A stretch of 64,000 bases of DNA from Enterocloster alcoholdehydrogenati (GTDB taxonomy: Bacteria; Bacillota; Clostridia; Lachnospirales; Lachnospiraceae): assembly GCF_013282095.1 (NCBI RefSeq), contig NZ_BLTJ01000006.1:62001-126000 (forward strand), written 5' to 3'. Shown here piece after piece: positions 36,280 to 44,894 of the stretch. Within the stretch, counting starts at the first letter, position 1, and the number at the start of each line of letters is the position of its first letter. The position numbers and the translations under genes were made by a program. Below the pieces are notes generated by a model. The model was not told the origin of the DNA, made no database searches, and was given only the letters and a program-made list of their open reading frames with translations.

Positions 36280-37203
36280 TTACCATGTCACCACCCGGTC
36301 GATCACCGCCTGCTGCTCCTGGGACGACCGGGTCAGATACACTCTTGTAGTTTCGATGCTGTCATGGCCCATCAGGTCAGCCAGCAGAGAAATATCGTTA
36401 AATCTGGACAGAAAGTTCTTCGCATACCGGTGACGGAAGGAATGGGGATACACCGTTTCCGGCCGGATCCGGTATCGTTTTGCCAGTACCTTAAGCTGGG
36501 CGCTGATGCCCCGGGGAGAGATAGGTTTTCCCCTCCGGTTGGTAAACACATATCCTGAAACCATCCCTCTCTGGTTGAGCCATGCAGCCATTTCCTTACA
36601 AAGCGTCTCAGGAAAATAGATCCGCCGTATTTTTCCGCCTTTTGAATAAAGATCCATACATCCCACGGCGATATGCTCCGCCTTGATCTGTACCAGTTCG
36701 CTGACTCTGGCTCCGGTCGCGCCCAGAAAACGGACAACAAAATACCAGAACAGATCCTGATCCTTTCGCAGTCCCCGTTTCAGCTTTTCATAATCCCTCT
36801 TTGAGATTACATTATTGAGAAATGGTTTCTGCTGGCTTTTCACTGCAGGCAGCTTAAAATCCGCAGGAACCGTGCACGCTGCGTTTGGGGGATCGAATAC
36901 GGTTTCCTGGCATTCCTTCCGGCAGTGCCTTAATGCCTTCACATATTGATTCATTCCATAGATTCTGGTATTGACGGTGGAAGGCCGACATTCCTTAAGA
37001 AGCTCCTTTTTATATGCCTGCAGTGCCTCAACCGTCACCTCTTCATGGCTCTCATAAAAACGCCGCACCGAAGCTAGATATACCCGCACTGTATTTTCAG
37101 AGGCTCCTTTCCCCAAAAGTACCTCCCGGAACCATTCCAGTTCCTGTACAGCCGATATGGTTTTCTCATCCGTATTTTTCATAGCTTCATCCCATCCTTT
37201 CAC
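36280..37203 (-). CDS. Tyrosine recombinase (XerC/D-like)
   Basis: 307 residues from a GTG at 37203 that overlaps the upstream stop by 4 bases; an ATG at 37182 (MKNTDEK) is an alternative. An N-terminal SAM-like core-binding domain is followed by the catalytic domain: Arg in GATGARVSEL, Lys in SKGGKIRR, HSFRHRYAKNF (His-x-x-Arg), MGHDSIETT and nucleophile Tyr in TRVYLTRSS. The set is complete. It forms a tandem pair with the next recombinase. Such pairs mediate site-specific inversion, integration or excision; no excised element is obvious. Confidence 0.9.
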   Translation of the reverse strand: MKGWDEAMKNTDEKTISAVQELEWFREVLLGKGASENTVRVYLASVRRFYESHEEVTVEALQAYKKELLKECRPSTVNTRIYGMNQYVKALRHCRKECQETVFDPPNAACTVPADFKLPAVKSQQKPFLNNVISKRDYEKLKRGLRKDQDLFWYFVVRFLGATGARVSELVQIKAEHIAVGCMDLYSKGGKIRRIYFPETLCKEMAAWLNQRGMVSGYVFTNRRGKPISPRGISAQLKVLAKRYRIRPETVYPHSFRHRYAKNFLSRFNDISLLADLMGHDSIETTRVYLTRSSQEQQAVIDRVVTW

Positions 37204-38036
37204 CAGTCAACCACCTTATTTACAATCCGGTACTGCTCCGCACTGCTTCGTCTCAGATAGATTCGGGTCGTCTCGATGCTTTCATGCCCCAGAAGATCCG
37301 ACAGAAAGGCAATATCTCCGCAGGCTTCAATAAAATTTTTTGCAAACCGGTGCCTGAAGGAGTGAGGATACATTACTTCCGGATCCAGTCCGTACCGTGC
37401 GGCAAAGGTCTTAAGCCGTGTCCTCACGCCGGATGGTGTGACCGGCGCGCCAAACCGGTTCAGAAACAGCGCTCCGCTTTTGCGTGCGGCAAACTCCGGC
37501 CATTTTAAAAGCTCCTCCTTTAAACGGGAAGGAATATACACCCTTCGCATCTTATCTCCCTTGGAATAGATATCCTTATATCCCTGGTGCACGTCCTCCA
37601 CCTGAAAAGTCACCAGTTCACTGACGCGCACTCCGGTAGCGGTGATCATCCGAATCACAAAATAATACACCAGCTCTTCGTCCTCTGCCAGACGCCGTTT
37701 CAGATACTCATAATCCGCCTGGCTGATAATCTTATCCAGATAGGTTTTCTGCTGAATCCGTATCATAGGCACCGGATCCGCGTTCATTTCCTTATCCTGC
37801 AGGAAACAGTTTAATGCCCGGATCCGAAGATTTACCGTCTGAGGCTTGTAATGCTCCAAAAGGTACACCTTGTACAGCTGCAGGTTCCGGGCTGTCATCT
37901 GAGGATACATCCGGTAAAACTGCTCGACTGCACAGCGGTAAACGCAGATGGTGTTGGCAGACAGGTTCCTCTCCTTAAGATGCCGGACAAATAGTTCCAG
38001 TCTCCGCCCGGTTGATGGTTTCATTGTTTCATTCAT
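37200..38036 (-). CDS. Tyrosine recombinase (XerC/D-like), tandem paralogue
   Basis: 278 residues, starting MNETMKPSTGRRLELFVRHL. Catalytic set complete: Arg in TATGVRVSELV, Lys in SKGDKMRR, HSFRHRFAKNF, LGHESIETT and Tyr in TRIYLRRSS. It is clearly related to its downstream partner across the whole length, with a 4-base overlap, so the two are translationally coupled and may act as a heterodimer. A third related fragment lies just upstream. Confidence 0.9.
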   Translation of the reverse strand: MNETMKPSTGRRLELFVRHLKERNLSANTICVYRCAVEQFYRMYPQMTARNLQLYKVYLLEHYKPQTVNLRIRALNCFLQDKEMNADPVPMIRIQQKTYLDKIISQADYEYLKRRLAEDEELVYYFVIRMITATGVRVSELVTFQVEDVHQGYKDIYSKGDKMRRVYIPSRLKEELLKWPEFAARKSGALFLNRFGAPVTPSGVRTRLKTFAARYGLDPEVMYPHSFRHRFAKNFIEACGDIAFLSDLLGHESIETTRIYLRRSSAEQYRIVNKVVDW

Positions 38037-38204
38037 AAAATATGCCCTCCTTGATGCAGACGGCGCTGCGGGGATGAACGGAAGGCTGTTTTAAAAAGGC
38101 CGGCCCGTCTTAAAATACCCGCCCGCTTTCCCCGCCGCGCCGGATATCCTCTGCATTTTATCCTTGTTTTCCAGAAAATGTAAGTGTGGGGGCATACAGA
38201 GCTT

Positions 38205-38270
38205 CCAGATCACTATTTTATCGATGATTTTTCTTTGTTCATGGGATGATTTGGTGAGATAGATCCTGGC
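38205..38270 (-). pseudogene. C-terminal fragment of a third tyrosine recombinase
   Basis: Reading minus strand from 38267, RIYLTKSSHEQ...IDKIVIW aligns with the last 21 residues of both complete recombinases, including the catalytic Tyr. Everything before it is missing, and the homology stops at the edge of a 14-base perfect hairpin (38286-38323). The usual stop after the final Trp is also lost. A remnant, not a gene. Confidence 0.75.
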
Positions 38271-38285
38271 TGCTGCGGACACAAA

Positions 38286-38323
38286 GAATCCCCCTCCGGC
38301 GTTGGCGTACCGGAGGGGGATTC
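38286..38323. repeat. 14-base perfect GC-rich inverted repeat
   Basis: GAATCCCCCTCCGG (38286-38299) pairs with CCGGAGGGGGATTC (38310-38323), loop CGTTGGCGTA. It abuts the truncated recombinase. A short T-rich stretch (TTCTT) follows on the plus strand, so it could be a terminator or a recombination scar. Confidence 0.65.
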
Positions 38324-38386
38324 TTCTGCCTGACTGATGTCACGCAATGGAATGGTAGGTATAATAAAAAAGAAAATGTTAAAAAA

Positions 38387-38435
38387 GGGGGGACCGGACG
38401 GATCGCTCCGTCCGGGTATGAGTATGAAAAAGCTT
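38387..38435 (+). repeat. Hairpin element, copy A
   Basis: Six G, then the stem CCGGACGGA/TCCGTCCGG (38394-38415, TCGC loop), then GTATGAGTATGAAAAAGCTT. It is nearly identical to copy B at 38634-38680. A TATAAT at 38360-38365 lies upstream. The conserved tail could start a 39-codon frame (MSMKKL...), but the ribosome binding site and start codon are separated by the hairpin. Confidence 0.75.
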
Positions 38436-38571
38436 GTAACTAATTCTCTTATAGTATGCCCTGAAAATGTGATAAAAGTATGGACGTTCTATAAAAAAAA
38501 CATGAAATTCCTTATGAAATTATTACAGGAAATGTAACGATTTATCCCATTTGTTCCCCATACAGCCGAAA

Positions 38572-38596
38572 ACCCGTCCGGCAGTACCGGACGGGT
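38572..38596. repeat. ACCCGTCCGG/CCGGACGGGT hairpin between the two copies
   Basis: A perfect 10-base stem with CAGTA loop, made of the same CCGTCCGG/CCGGACGG octamers as copies A and B but with the arms in the opposite order. On the minus strand it is followed by TTTT. Confidence 0.7.
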
Positions 38597-38633
38597 CATC
38601 ATCATAAATACATAGAGGGGATATGATTAAATA

Positions 38634-38710
38634 GGGGGGCCGGACGGATCACTCCGTCCGGTATGAGTATGAAAAAGCTTTGTGATTTCAAGTAATCACT
38701 TGAAACAAAG
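38634..38710 (+). repeat. Hairpin element, copy B, with a second hairpin
   Basis: 38634-38680 repeats copy A (poly-G, CCGGACGGA/TCCGTCCGG stem with TCAC loop, GTATGAGTATGAAAAAGCTT). The conserved tail then runs into a new stem, CTTTGT..TTCAAGT with ACTTGAAACAAAG (38678-38710). The start-like ATG here gives only a 10-codon frame. The rest of 38711-38818 is AT-rich without recognised genes. Confidence 0.75.
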
Positions 38711-38818
38711 GCCTGTCCACCTCTCGGTGAACATTACTAATCATAATGAACAAATATGTCTAAACAATGTACATAACATTAAAAAAACATAAAGAAAATA
38801 AATAAAGAAAAAAAACCT

Positions 38819-38846
38819 TTGAAAACTCGGGAATATTGTATATAAT
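38819..38846 (+). promoter_or_regulatory. mreB promoter
   Basis: TTGAAA (38819-38824), 16 bases, TATAAT (38841-38846). The leader is about 125 bases. Confidence 0.7.
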
Positions 38847-38871
38847 AAAAGAAATGTAAAATCAATTACCC

Positions 38872-38921
38872 ACAGCCTTCCGTCCGGCCTGTAAAAAGGG
38901 GCCTGACACCGGGCTGTTTTT
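38872..38921 (+). terminator. Possible attenuator in the mreB leader
   Basis: ACAGCC (38872-38877) can pair with GGCTGT (38912-38917), with CCGG and GGCC pairs inside, followed by a T run. It again contains CCGTCCGG. The pairing is imperfect and the role uncertain. Confidence 0.4.
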
Positions 38922-38977
38922 GCCTGCCCTGCGGCTATGCGCCGCACCACACCTGGAGATGAGGAGGAAATATTCAT

Positions 38978-40027
38978 ATGTTTTCAATGATGTCCAATGA
39001 CATTGGAATCGACTTAGGAACAGCCAGTATCCTTGTATATATTAAAGGAAAAGGCGTTGTATTAAAAGAACCGTCCGTAGTAGCCATTGACCGCGATACC
39101 AACAAGATCATGGCAATCGGAGAGGAAGCCCGTCTGATGATCGGACGTACCCCCGGCAATATCGTAGCTGTCCGTCCGCTGCGCCAGGGTGTTATTTCTG
39201 ACTACACCATTACGGAAAAGATGATGAAATATTTCATCAACAAAGCCATTGGCAAACGTACGTTAAGAAAGCCGCGGATCAGCGTATGTATTCCCAGCGG
39301 CGCTACGGAAGTGGAGAAAAAGGCGGTGGAGGATGCGACCTATCAGGCAGGAGCCCGTGAGGTAGCCATCATCGAGGAGCCTGTAGCAGCAGCTATCGGC
39401 GCGGGTATTGACATTGGAAAAGCCTGCGGAAATATGATTGTTGATATTGGAGGCGGTACGGCGGATATCGCTGTTATCTCCCTGGGAGGCCCTGTTGTCA
39501 GCACCTCCATTAAGACTGCCGGCGACGATTTTGATGAAGCTCTGGTCCGCTACATGAGAAAGAAACACAATCTTCTGATCGGTGAACGTACCGCAGAGGA
39601 GATCAAGATCAATATCGGAGCGGCCTACCGCCGTCCAGAGGTTCTGACCATGGAAGTCAGGGGCCGAAATCTTGTGACCGGTCTTCCAAAGACCATCGTG
39701 GTTACCTCGGATGAGACGCTGGAAGCGTTGAGAGAACCGGCTCTTCAGATCGTAGATGCGGTACACAATGTCTTAGAGCGCACTCCGCCTGAGTTGGCAG
39801 CCGATATCTTTGACCGCGGCATCGTGATGACTGGCGGCGGCTCCCTCTTAAGCGGTCTGGATGCTCTGATCGAAGAAAAGACAGGCATCACAACCGTGAT
39901 CGCTGACGATCCTCTTACTGCTGTAGCAATCGGCACCGGTAAATTCATCGAGTTTGCCCACGGTATGACCTCCGCGTTGGAAGCGTCCATGGGAATTGCC
40001 GGCAGCAAAGAGAGAGAAGACTACTAA
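38978..40027 (+). CDS. mreB: Rod-shape determining protein MreB/Mbl
   Basis: 349 residues; GAGGAGGAAA upstream. Actin-like ATPase with IGIDLGTASILVY (phosphate 1), VEKKAVEDAT, EEPVAAAIGAG, VDIGGGTADIAVISLGG (phosphate 2) and MTGGGSLLSGLD (adenosine). It builds membrane-bound filaments that direct wall elongation and cell width. It stands alone without mreC/mreD, so it may be a second paralogue (Mbl or MreBH type). It is preceded by an unusually long repeat-rich leader region. Confidence 0.93.
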   Translation: MFSMMSNDIGIDLGTASILVYIKGKGVVLKEPSVVAIDRDTNKIMAIGEEARLMIGRTPGNIVAVRPLRQGVISDYTITEKMMKYFINKAIGKRTLRKPRISVCIPSGATEVEKKAVEDATYQAGAREVAIIEEPVAAAIGAGIDIGKACGNMIVDIGGGTADIAVISLGGPVVSTSIKTAGDDFDEALVRYMRKKHNLLIGERTAEEIKINIGAAYRRPEVLTMEVRGRNLVTGLPKTIVVTSDETLEALREPALQIVDAVHNVLERTPPELAADIFDRGIVMTGGGSLLSGLDALIEEKTGITTVIADDPLTAVAIGTGKFIEFAHGMTSALEASMGIAGSKEREDY

Positions 40028-40031
40028 AATG

Positions 40032-40064
40032 AAGAACCCGGTTTTACGGCCGGGTTCTTTTTCA
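40032..40064 (+). terminator. Terminator of mreB
   Basis: AAGAACCCGG (40032-40041) pairs with CCGGGTTCTT (40050-40059), followed by TTT. Confidence 0.88.
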
Positions 40065-40155
40065 TCAAAGCATGATAGCGTCTCATCGGCAGATGGGCGG
40101 CGTTTTGGATAAAAGACGGCAGCATACTATCACAGAAAGGGCGGTGTTTCCCGCG

Positions 40156-42450
40156 ATGGCAACCATTACAGGATTTATTGAAAAAATCAAATTCCGCAAT
40201 GAGGAAAACGGTTACACCATTATGACAGTTACCGACCAGAGCGATGGTGACGAGGTGGTAATGGTAGGGGTTCTTTCCTATGCCGCAGAGGGTGACATGA
40301 TCCAGGCCAGCGGACATATGACAGAGCACCCGGTTTACGGCGAGCAGCTCCAGATCGAAAGCTACGAACTGAAGAACCCGGAGGATGCCGCTTCCATGGA
40401 GCGCTACTTAGGTTCCGGGGCCATCAAAGGCATCGGCGCGGCCATGGCTGCCCGGATTGTCCGGCGCTTCAAAGCCGACACCTTCCGTATTATGGAAGAA
40501 GAGCCGGAACGCCTCTCTGAGATCAAGGGCATCAGCGAGAAAATGGCCATGGCTATTGCAGAGCAGGTTCAGGACAAAAAAGAGATGCGCCAGGCTATGA
40601 TGTTTCTTCAAAACTATGGTATCACCCTGAACCTGGCTGCCAAGATCTATCAGGAATACGGCCCAAAGCTCTACGGCATTATCAGGGAAAATCCCTACCG
40701 TCTGGCAGACGATATTCCTGGCGTAGGCTTTAAAATGGCAGACGAGATCGCGCAGAAGTCGGGGATTTTCACCGATTCCGACTACCGTGTCCGGGCCGGT
40801 ATCCTCTACGTTCTTCTTCAGGCCTCCGCAAACGGTCATACATACCTTCCCAAAAGCGAACTTTTCCGCCAGGCCTCCGAGCTCTTGAAAGTAGCTCCTG
40901 AGACCATGGACAAGCATCTGATGGATATGCAGATCGATCGGAAGCTGGTTGTAAAAATGCCGGTTTCTTCAGATGAAGGCGGCTGTTCAGATCCCCTGGT
41001 CTATTCTGCCCATTATTATTATCTGGAACTGAACGCAGCCCGTATGCTCCATGATTTAAATATCCGAGGCGATATTCCTGAAACGGAGATCCGGGACAAT
41101 CTCATGAAAATTCAGCAAAAAGAGAACATTCACCTGGATGAGCTTCAGGAAAAAGCAGTCTTTGAGGCCGTTAACAGCGGTCTGCTTGTTATCACCGGAG
41201 GCCCCGGAACCGGAAAGACCACCACTATCAACACCATCATCCGATATTTTGAAGCCGAAGGCATGGAGATTCTTTTGGGAGCGCCTACCGGCCGGGCTGC
41301 CAAGCGGATGACAGAGGCCACTGGCTGGGAAGCAAGGACGATCCACCGTATGCTGGAGCTGGTTCCCATCGGTATGGCTGCTTCTGGAAACGGTTCCTTA
41401 AGCAGCAGTTCATCCACCGCCGGTATGCGCTTTGACCGCAACGAGGAAAATCCTCTGGATGCTGACGTAATCATTATTGATGAGATGTCCATGGTAGATA
41501 TAAGTCTGATGCATTCTCTGCTGCGGGCGGTCAACGTGGGGACCCGTCTCATCCTGGTAGGAGACACAGATCAGCTTCCCAGCGTAGGCCCCGGGAATGT
41601 GCTTAAGGACATTATAAACTCCGGCTGCTTCAATGTAGTAAAGCTCACGCACATCTTCCGCCAGGCGGCCCAGAGCGATATCATTGTAAACGCCCATCGG
41701 ATCAACGAGGGAGAGGATGTAGACCTTTCCAGGCGCAGCAGGGATTTTCTCTTTATCCGCCGTGATCATCCCGACGCCGTTATAAGCGCTGCGATCACTC
41801 TTATACAGAAAAAACTGCCCGGCTACGTCCGCGCAGAGCCGGATGAAATCCAGGTCATGACTCCCATGCGCAAAGGAGCCTTAGGGGTAGAGCGGCTGAA
41901 CCAGATCCTGCAGGAGCATTTAAACCCGCCGTCGCCGGAAAAAAAGGAAAGGGAAGCCGGTGGCATCATCTACCGCACCGGGGATAAGGTAATGCAGATC
42001 CGCAACAACTATCAGCTGGAATGGGAGACCCGCAGCAGCTATGGCATCCCCACAGATAAAGGTGCCGGCGTGTTCAACGGCGACATGGGAATCATCCGCG
42101 AGATCAACGAGTTTGCCGAGATTCTCACTGTAGAATTTGACGAGGGGAAAATGGTGGAATACAGCTTTAAACAGTTAGAAGAACTGGAACTGGCCTATGC
42201 AATCACTATCCATAAATCCCAGGGTAGCGAGTACCCGGCTGTGATCATTCCCATGTATTCAGGCCCGCGGATGCTTATGACCCGCAATCTGCTTTATACG
42301 GCTGTCACCAGAGCGCGCTCCTGCGTCTGTCTGGTGGGGCGGCCGGACGCATTTTACAGTATGGCCTCAAACTCTGCGGAACAGGAACGCTGTTCCGGCT
42401 TGAAGGCCCGTATCGAGGAAATCTATAAGGAGGTATCATGCCCCGAATAA
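40156..42450 (+). CDS. recD2: RecD2-type ATP-dependent DNA helicase
   Basis: 764 residues from the ATG at 40156 (MATITGFIEKIKFRNEENGY). N-terminal OB-like domain, helix-hairpin-helix repeats (GSGAIKGIGAAMAARIV, DDIPGVGFKMADEIA), then the SF1B motor: Walker A GGPGTGKTTTI, motif II VIIIDEMSMVD, motif III VGDTDQLPSVG, motif V/VI TIHKSQGSEYP and YTAVTRAR. No RecB/RecC binding region, so it is the stand-alone RecD2 class used in mismatch and replication repair. An open frame extends 28 codons upstream without a good start. It overlaps comF by 13 bases. Confidence 0.93.
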   Translation: MATITGFIEKIKFRNEENGYTIMTVTDQSDGDEVVMVGVLSYAAEGDMIQASGHMTEHPVYGEQLQIESYELKNPEDAASMERYLGSGAIKGIGAAMAARIVRRFKADTFRIMEEEPERLSEIKGISEKMAMAIAEQVQDKKEMRQAMMFLQNYGITLNLAAKIYQEYGPKLYGIIRENPYRLADDIPGVGFKMADEIAQKSGIFTDSDYRVRAGILYVLLQASANGHTYLPKSELFRQASELLKVAPETMDKHLMDMQIDRKLVVKMPVSSDEGGCSDPLVYSAHYYYLELNAARMLHDLNIRGDIPETEIRDNLMKIQQKENIHLDELQEKAVFEAVNSGLLVITGGPGTGKTTTINTIIRYFEAEGMEILLGAPTGRAAKRMTEATGWEARTIHRMLELVPIGMAASGNGSLSSSSSTAGMRFDRNEENPLDADVIIIDEMSMVDISLMHSLLRAVNVGTRLILVGDTDQLPSVGPGNVLKDIINSGCFNVVKLTHIFRQAAQSDIIVNAHRINEGEDVDLSRRSRDFLFIRRDHPDAVISAAITLIQKKLPGYVRAEPDEIQVMTPMRKGALGVERLNQILQEHLNPPSPEKKEREAGGIIYRTGDKVMQIRNNYQLEWETRSSYGIPTDKGAGVFNGDMGIIREINEFAEILTVEFDEGKMVEYSFKQLEELELAYAITIHKSQGSEYPAVIIPMYSGPRMLMTRNLLYTAVTRARSCVCLVGRPDAFYSMASNSAEQERCSGLKARIEEIYKEVSCPE

Positions 42451-43172
42451 TATCTGTAGCCCGGCTGTACACCGGTTTTCTGGATCTTCTGTATCCCCGC
42501 CGTTGTCCCGTATGCTCCCGGATCGTCCTGCCCAGGGGGCGTCTGATCTGCCCGGGCTGTATGGAAAAGCTGGCCTGGGTCCGCCGCCCTGTCTGCAAAT
42601 GCTGCGGCAAAGAGGTAGTAAGCGATACCGTGGAATACTGCTATGACTGCACAAAACACGACCGATCCTTCCGCTTTGGTATGGCTCTTATCAATTACAA
42701 CGAGATCGCCGGCCGTTCCATGGCGCGGATTAAATACCACGGCTGCCGGGAGTATCTGGACTTCTATGCAGAAGCCATGCTTCGCCGCTTCGCCCCGGCC
42801 ATTTCACGCCTTTCTCCCGATTGCATCATTCCCATTCCCGTCCACCCCAGCCGCCTGAAAAAACGCGGCTTCAACCAGGCGGAAGAGCTGGCTGCCCGCA
42901 TCGCCCGTAAAACGGGTATCCCCCTGGAAAACGGTTTTCTGAAACGGATAAAGAAAACACTTCCCCAAAAATCCTTAGATCCCGCTGCCCGCCTGAAAAA
43001 CCTGGAGCAGGCCTTCGACTGTGCCCGACTGCCTCCCGGCATTCATACCGTTCTACTGATCGACGATATCTACACCACAGGCAGCACCATGGAAGCCTGT
43101 GCCAGAGCGCTTAAAAGCGCGGGAGCTGAAAAAGTAGCCTTTGCCGTGATCTGCATTGGTTCAGGAAGATAG
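42438..43172 (+). CDS. comF: ComF family phosphoribosyltransferase-like protein
   Basis: 244 residues. Zinc-ribbon N-terminus with CxxC pairs (CPVC, CPGC, CKCC, CYDC), then a PRTase domain with IPIPVHPSRLKKRGFNQAEELA and the PRPP loop VLLIDDIYTTGSTMEAC. ComF is needed for DNA uptake during transformation in Bacillus and Haemophilus. Its position overlapping recD2 suggests a DNA-processing unit. Confidence 0.92.
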   Translation: MPRIISVARLYTGFLDLLYPRRCPVCSRIVLPRGRLICPGCMEKLAWVRRPVCKCCGKEVVSDTVEYCYDCTKHDRSFRFGMALINYNEIAGRSMARIKYHGCREYLDFYAEAMLRRFAPAISRLSPDCIIPIPVHPSRLKKRGFNQAEELAARIARKTGIPLENGFLKRIKKTLPQKSLDPAARLKNLEQAFDCARLPPGIHTVLLIDDIYTTGSTMEACARALKSAGAEKVAFAVICIGSGR

Positions 43173-43194
43173 GCAAAAAAGGCCTCTCATCCTC

Positions 43195-43224
43195 TTGACG
43201 AACCCGTGATTTTTGTGTTATAGT
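43195..43224 (+). promoter_or_regulatory. Promoter of the rpmG-secE-nusG operon
   Basis: TTGACG (43195-43200), 18 bases, TATAGT (43219-43224). The leader of about 90 bases holds an AGGTCT/AGACCT hairpin. Confidence 0.65.
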
Positions 43225-43321
43225 ATACGGGCGAATGGAAGACAGGTCTTTTTTTTATGCTCAAAAATGAGACCTGGAGCAAAACAAACGATTTACGATA
43301 ATTTATATGGAGGTGGAAGTC

Positions 43322-43471
43322 GTGCGCACAAAAATCACACTGGCATGTACGGAATGCAAGCAGCGTAACTACAACATGACGAAGGATAAGAAAACTCATC
43401 CCGACCGCATGGAGACAAAGAAGTACTGCAGATTCTGCAAGAGACATACGTTACACAAGGAAACAAAGTAA
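43322..43471 (+). CDS. rpmG: 50S ribosomal protein L33
   Basis: 49 residues from a GTG at 43322, 8 bases after GGAGG. Sequence opens [17 protein letters not shown] and ends HTLHKETK. Two CxxC pairs (Cys9/12 and Cys36/39) make it the zinc-binding C+ form. The rpmG-secE-nusG order is standard in Firmicutes. Confidence 0.95.
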   Translation: MRTKITLACTECKQRNYNMTKDKKTHPDRMETKKYCRFCKRHTLHKETK

Positions 43472-43497
43472 TCCTGTTCAGTAAAGGACGTGAAATT

Positions 43498-43752
43498 ATG
43501 GAAGAGAATACAGTGAATTCAGCTGTAGAAACCACAGAAAAAGCGGCCAGGGCTGACAAGAAAACGGCTAAGCACGAGAAAAAGCCAAGCTTTTTCAAGG
43601 GCCTGAAAAACGAGTACAAGAAGATCGTCTTTGCTGACAAGGAAACCGTAGCCAGGCAGACAGCTGCAGTGGTAACGATGTCCATTTTCTTGGGCGCTCT
43701 CATCGGCGTACTGGATATGGTCATAAAGTTCGGTTTAAGTTTTATTCTTTAA
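43498..43752 (+). CDS. secE: Preprotein translocase subunit SecE
   Basis: 84 residues. A charged N-terminal stretch, the conserved FFKGLKNEYKKIVFADKETV amphipathic helix and a single C-terminal membrane helix. It stabilises the SecY channel. Single-helix form as in most Firmicutes; lies between rpmG and nusG. Confidence 0.93.
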   Translation: MEENTVNSAVETTEKAARADKKTAKHEKKPSFFKGLKNEYKKIVFADKETVARQTAAVVTMSIFLGALIGVLDMVIKFGLSFIL

Positions 43753-43773
43753 TTCAAAGGCGAGGGTGATTGT

Positions 43774-44289
43774 ATGTCAGAAGCACATTGGTATGTAGTC
43801 CATACCTACTCAGGTTATGAGAACAAAGTCAAAGTCGATATCGAAAAGACCATCGAAAACAGAAATCTTCAGGATCAGATCCTGGAAGTGTCTGTGCCCA
43901 TGCTCCCTGTAGTAGAGCTGAAAAACGGCGTGGAGAAGAAAGCCGACAAAAAGATGTTCCCAGGTTATGTACTGATCAACATGGTCATGAATGATGATAC
44001 ATGGTATGTAGTACGCAATACCCGCGGCGTGACAGGCTTTGTTGGTCCGGGCTCCAAACCGGTTCCTCTGACAGAAGAAGAGATGGCAAGTCTGGGCTTC
44101 GTTAAGACAGATGTCTTAGTCGACTTTGAAGTAGGAGATATGATAACCGTTATCTCCGGTGCATGGAAAGATACGGTAGGCGCCATCAAGGCGATCAACG
44201 ACAGTAAGCAGACCATCACCATTAACGTAGAGATGTTCGGCCGTGAGACACCGGTCGAGCTGGGATTTGCTGAAATCAGAAAAATGTAA
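43774..44289 (+). CDS. nusG: Transcription antitermination protein NusG
   Basis: 171 residues. NGN domain opening HWYVVHTYSGYENKVK with VPMLPVVELKNG and MFPGYVLINM, then a KOW domain (FEVGDMITVISGAWKDTVGAIKAIN). It links RNA polymerase to Rho and to ribosomes. Standard length, 92 bases before the L1-type leader of rplK. Confidence 0.95.
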   Translation: MSEAHWYVVHTYSGYENKVKVDIEKTIENRNLQDQILEVSVPMLPVVELKNGVEKKADKKMFPGYVLINMVMNDDTWYVVRNTRGVTGFVGPGSKPVPLTEEEMASLGFVKTDVLVDFEVGDMITVISGAWKDTVGAIKAINDSKQTITINVEMFGRETPVELGFAEIRKM

Positions 44290-44340
44290 GCAGATTCGTG
44301 TAACAGACAGGAAGATCAGCTTTTGCAGGCGCGAAAGCTG

Positions 44341-44368
44341 GTGGGAGGGAGATTCCCGACAATACCAC
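44341..44368 (+). promoter_or_regulatory. L1-type leader site before rplK
   Basis: GTGGGAGGGAGATTCCC closed by AATACCAC, with GTGG/CCAC able to pair. A near-identical copy precedes rplA. L1 is known to repress its own operon by binding an mRNA mimic of its 23S rRNA site, and this matches the described form. A GCTTTTGC/GCGAAAGC hairpin lies just upstream (about 44318-44339). Confidence 0.65.
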
Positions 44369-44390
44369 ATGATTTTAGGAGGTGCCTAAG

Positions 44391-44816
44391 ATGGCAAAGA
44401 AAGTAACAGGATATATCAAATTACAGATTCCAGCAGGCAAGGCTACACCAGCTCCGCCAGTTGGTCCGGCTCTTGGTCAGCACGGTGTAAACATCGTACA
44501 GTTCACCAAAGAGTTCAATGCTAGAACAGCAGATCAGGGTGACATGATCATCCCTGTAGTTATCACCGTATACGCTGACAGAAGTTTCAGCTTCATCACA
44601 AAGACTCCGCCGGCAGCCGTTCTGATCAAGAAGGCCTGCAACATCAAGAGCGGTTCTGGTGTTCCTAACAAGACCAAGGTTGCTGTATTAAAGAAGGCTG
44701 ACCTGCAGAAGATCGCAGAGACAAAGATGCCTGACTTAAACGCTGCAAGCCTGGAAGCTGCTATGAGCATGGTAGCCGGTACAGCAAGAAGTATGGGCGT
44801 TACCATCGAGGAGTAA
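44391..44816 (+). CDS. rplK: 50S ribosomal protein L11
   Basis: 141 residues from the ATG at 44391, 7 bases after AGGAGG (an ATG 9 bases earlier lies on that site). [32 protein letters not shown] and the C-terminal RNA-binding domain ([12 protein letters not shown]) are typical. Forms the L11 stalk base at the GTPase centre. Confidence 0.96.
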   Translation: MAKKVTGYIKLQIPAGKATPAPPVGPALGQHGVNIVQFTKEFNARTADQGDMIIPVVITVYADRSFSFITKTPPAAVLIKKACNIKSGSGVPNKTKVAVLKKADLQKIAETKMPDLNAASLEAAMSMVAGTARSMGVTIEE

Positions 44817-44849
44817 TCAGGAATACCCGTTGTATTTGCAACAGAGAAC

Positions 44850-44878
44850 GTGGGAGGGAGATTCCCCGTCAATACCAC
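44850..44878 (+). promoter_or_regulatory. L1-type leader site before rplA
   Basis: Second copy, GTGGGAGGGAGATTCCCC...AATACCAC. It ends two bases before the AGGAGG of rplA, so L1 binding could directly block ribosome access. Confidence 0.65.
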
Positions 44879-44894
44879 TAGGAGGTTATTTTAA

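Noticed and set aside
38337-38537. 66-codon frame through copy A of the hairpin element
   Set aside because: The upstream half is the structured repeat itself; only the last 39 codons (MSMKKL...) could be a peptide, and copy B stops after 10 codons.
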